15,025 bases of DNA from an uncultured Klebsiella sp. Lineage in GTDB: Bacteria > Pseudomonadota > Gammaproteobacteria > Enterobacterales > Enterobacteriaceae. The DNA is taken from assembly GCA_902490055.1 (NCBI GenBank), contig CABUCP010000023.1, positions 1 through 15,025 on the forward strand. Direction: 5' to 3'. The notes under the pieces were generated by a model. It was not told the origin of the DNA and ran no database searches. It saw only the letters and a program-made list of their open reading frames with translations. The position numbers were made by a program, and so were the translations under genes. Below, in pieces: positions 14,992-15,025 of this stretch (position 1 is its first letter; the number at the start of each line of letters is the position of its first letter).

Positions 14992-15025
14992 GCAAAGCGG
15001 CTCCTGATCCGCGGATATTGCCCGG

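Noticed and set aside
14771..14995. Minus-strand frame of 74 codons entering from beyond ypfH
   Set aside because: It starts inside a REP element and runs antisense through the end of ypfH. The stretch YSPRWLKLPVLVATGRP looks protein-like, but I recognise no family and see no SD.

Overview
The window is a stretch of enterobacterial core chromosome. Gene order and near-full-length protein similarity match the E. coli upp-uraA-hda-arsC(yfgD)-bepA-perM-bcp-gcvR-dapA-bamC-purC-ypfJ-tmcA-ypfH block. The GC-rich codon choice, the direct perM/bcp junction with no hydrogenase-4 (hyf) operon between them, and the extra rpn gene suggest a Klebsiella/Raoultella/Enterobacter-like genome rather than E. 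coli itself. The genus cannot be proved from this sequence alone. There are 14 annotated genes plus one probable gene-within-a-gene. No rRNA, tRNA, CRISPR array or insertion sequence was seen.

Layout. (1) 2-1987 (+): uracil salvage, with upp (5' end cut by the window edge) and uraA separated by a strong intrinsic terminator or attenuator. (2) 2086-2787 (+): hda, the DnaA-inactivating AAA+ protein, starting at a CTG codon. (3) 2784-3731 (-): an Rpn-family nuclease gene lying between hda and arsC. It overlaps the end of hda by 4 bp and contains a near-perfect internal ribosome binding site for a 73-residue C-terminal product. (4) 5698-3866 (-): bepA then arsC/yfgD, an apparent operon behind a good sigma-E-type promoter, closed by a strong terminator. 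(5) 5921-6985 (+): perM, divergent from bepA and convergent with bcp. (6) 8107-7064 (-): gcvR-bcp. (7) 8261-10190 (+): dapA-bamC, closed by a terminator. (8) 10332-11045 (+): purC behind a PurR operator. (9) 11167-14857 (+): ypfJ, tmcA, ypfH. (10) 14858-15025: no gene that I can name; it holds a REP element at 14960-14991 and a 10-bp palindrome at 15007-15016. No gene-free stretch exceeds 300 bp; the longest is 5699-5920 between bepA and perM.

How they work together. Most genes are housekeeping: pyrimidine salvage (upp, uraA), replication control (hda), outer-membrane assembly and quality control (bepA, bamC), peroxide defence (bcp), glycine-cleavage control (gcvR), lysine/diaminopimelate and purine synthesis (dapA, purC), and tRNA-Met wobble acetylation (tmcA).

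The most interesting item is the rpn locus. It has the layout described for Rpn genes-within-genes toxin-antitoxin and antiphage systems: a full-length PD-(D/E)XK nuclease (RpnL) whose C-terminal domain (RpnS) is translated separately and blocks it. Here the internal start has TAAGGAGA at ideal spacing, while the full-length start has a weak SD inside a predicted hairpin. A seven-unit tetrapeptide repeat lies in the shared C-terminal domain. Smaller points of interest are a possible SD-switch leader before ypfH, a 5-codon minigene overlapping the hda CTG start, and a recurring TCATATTC motif in three intergenic regions.
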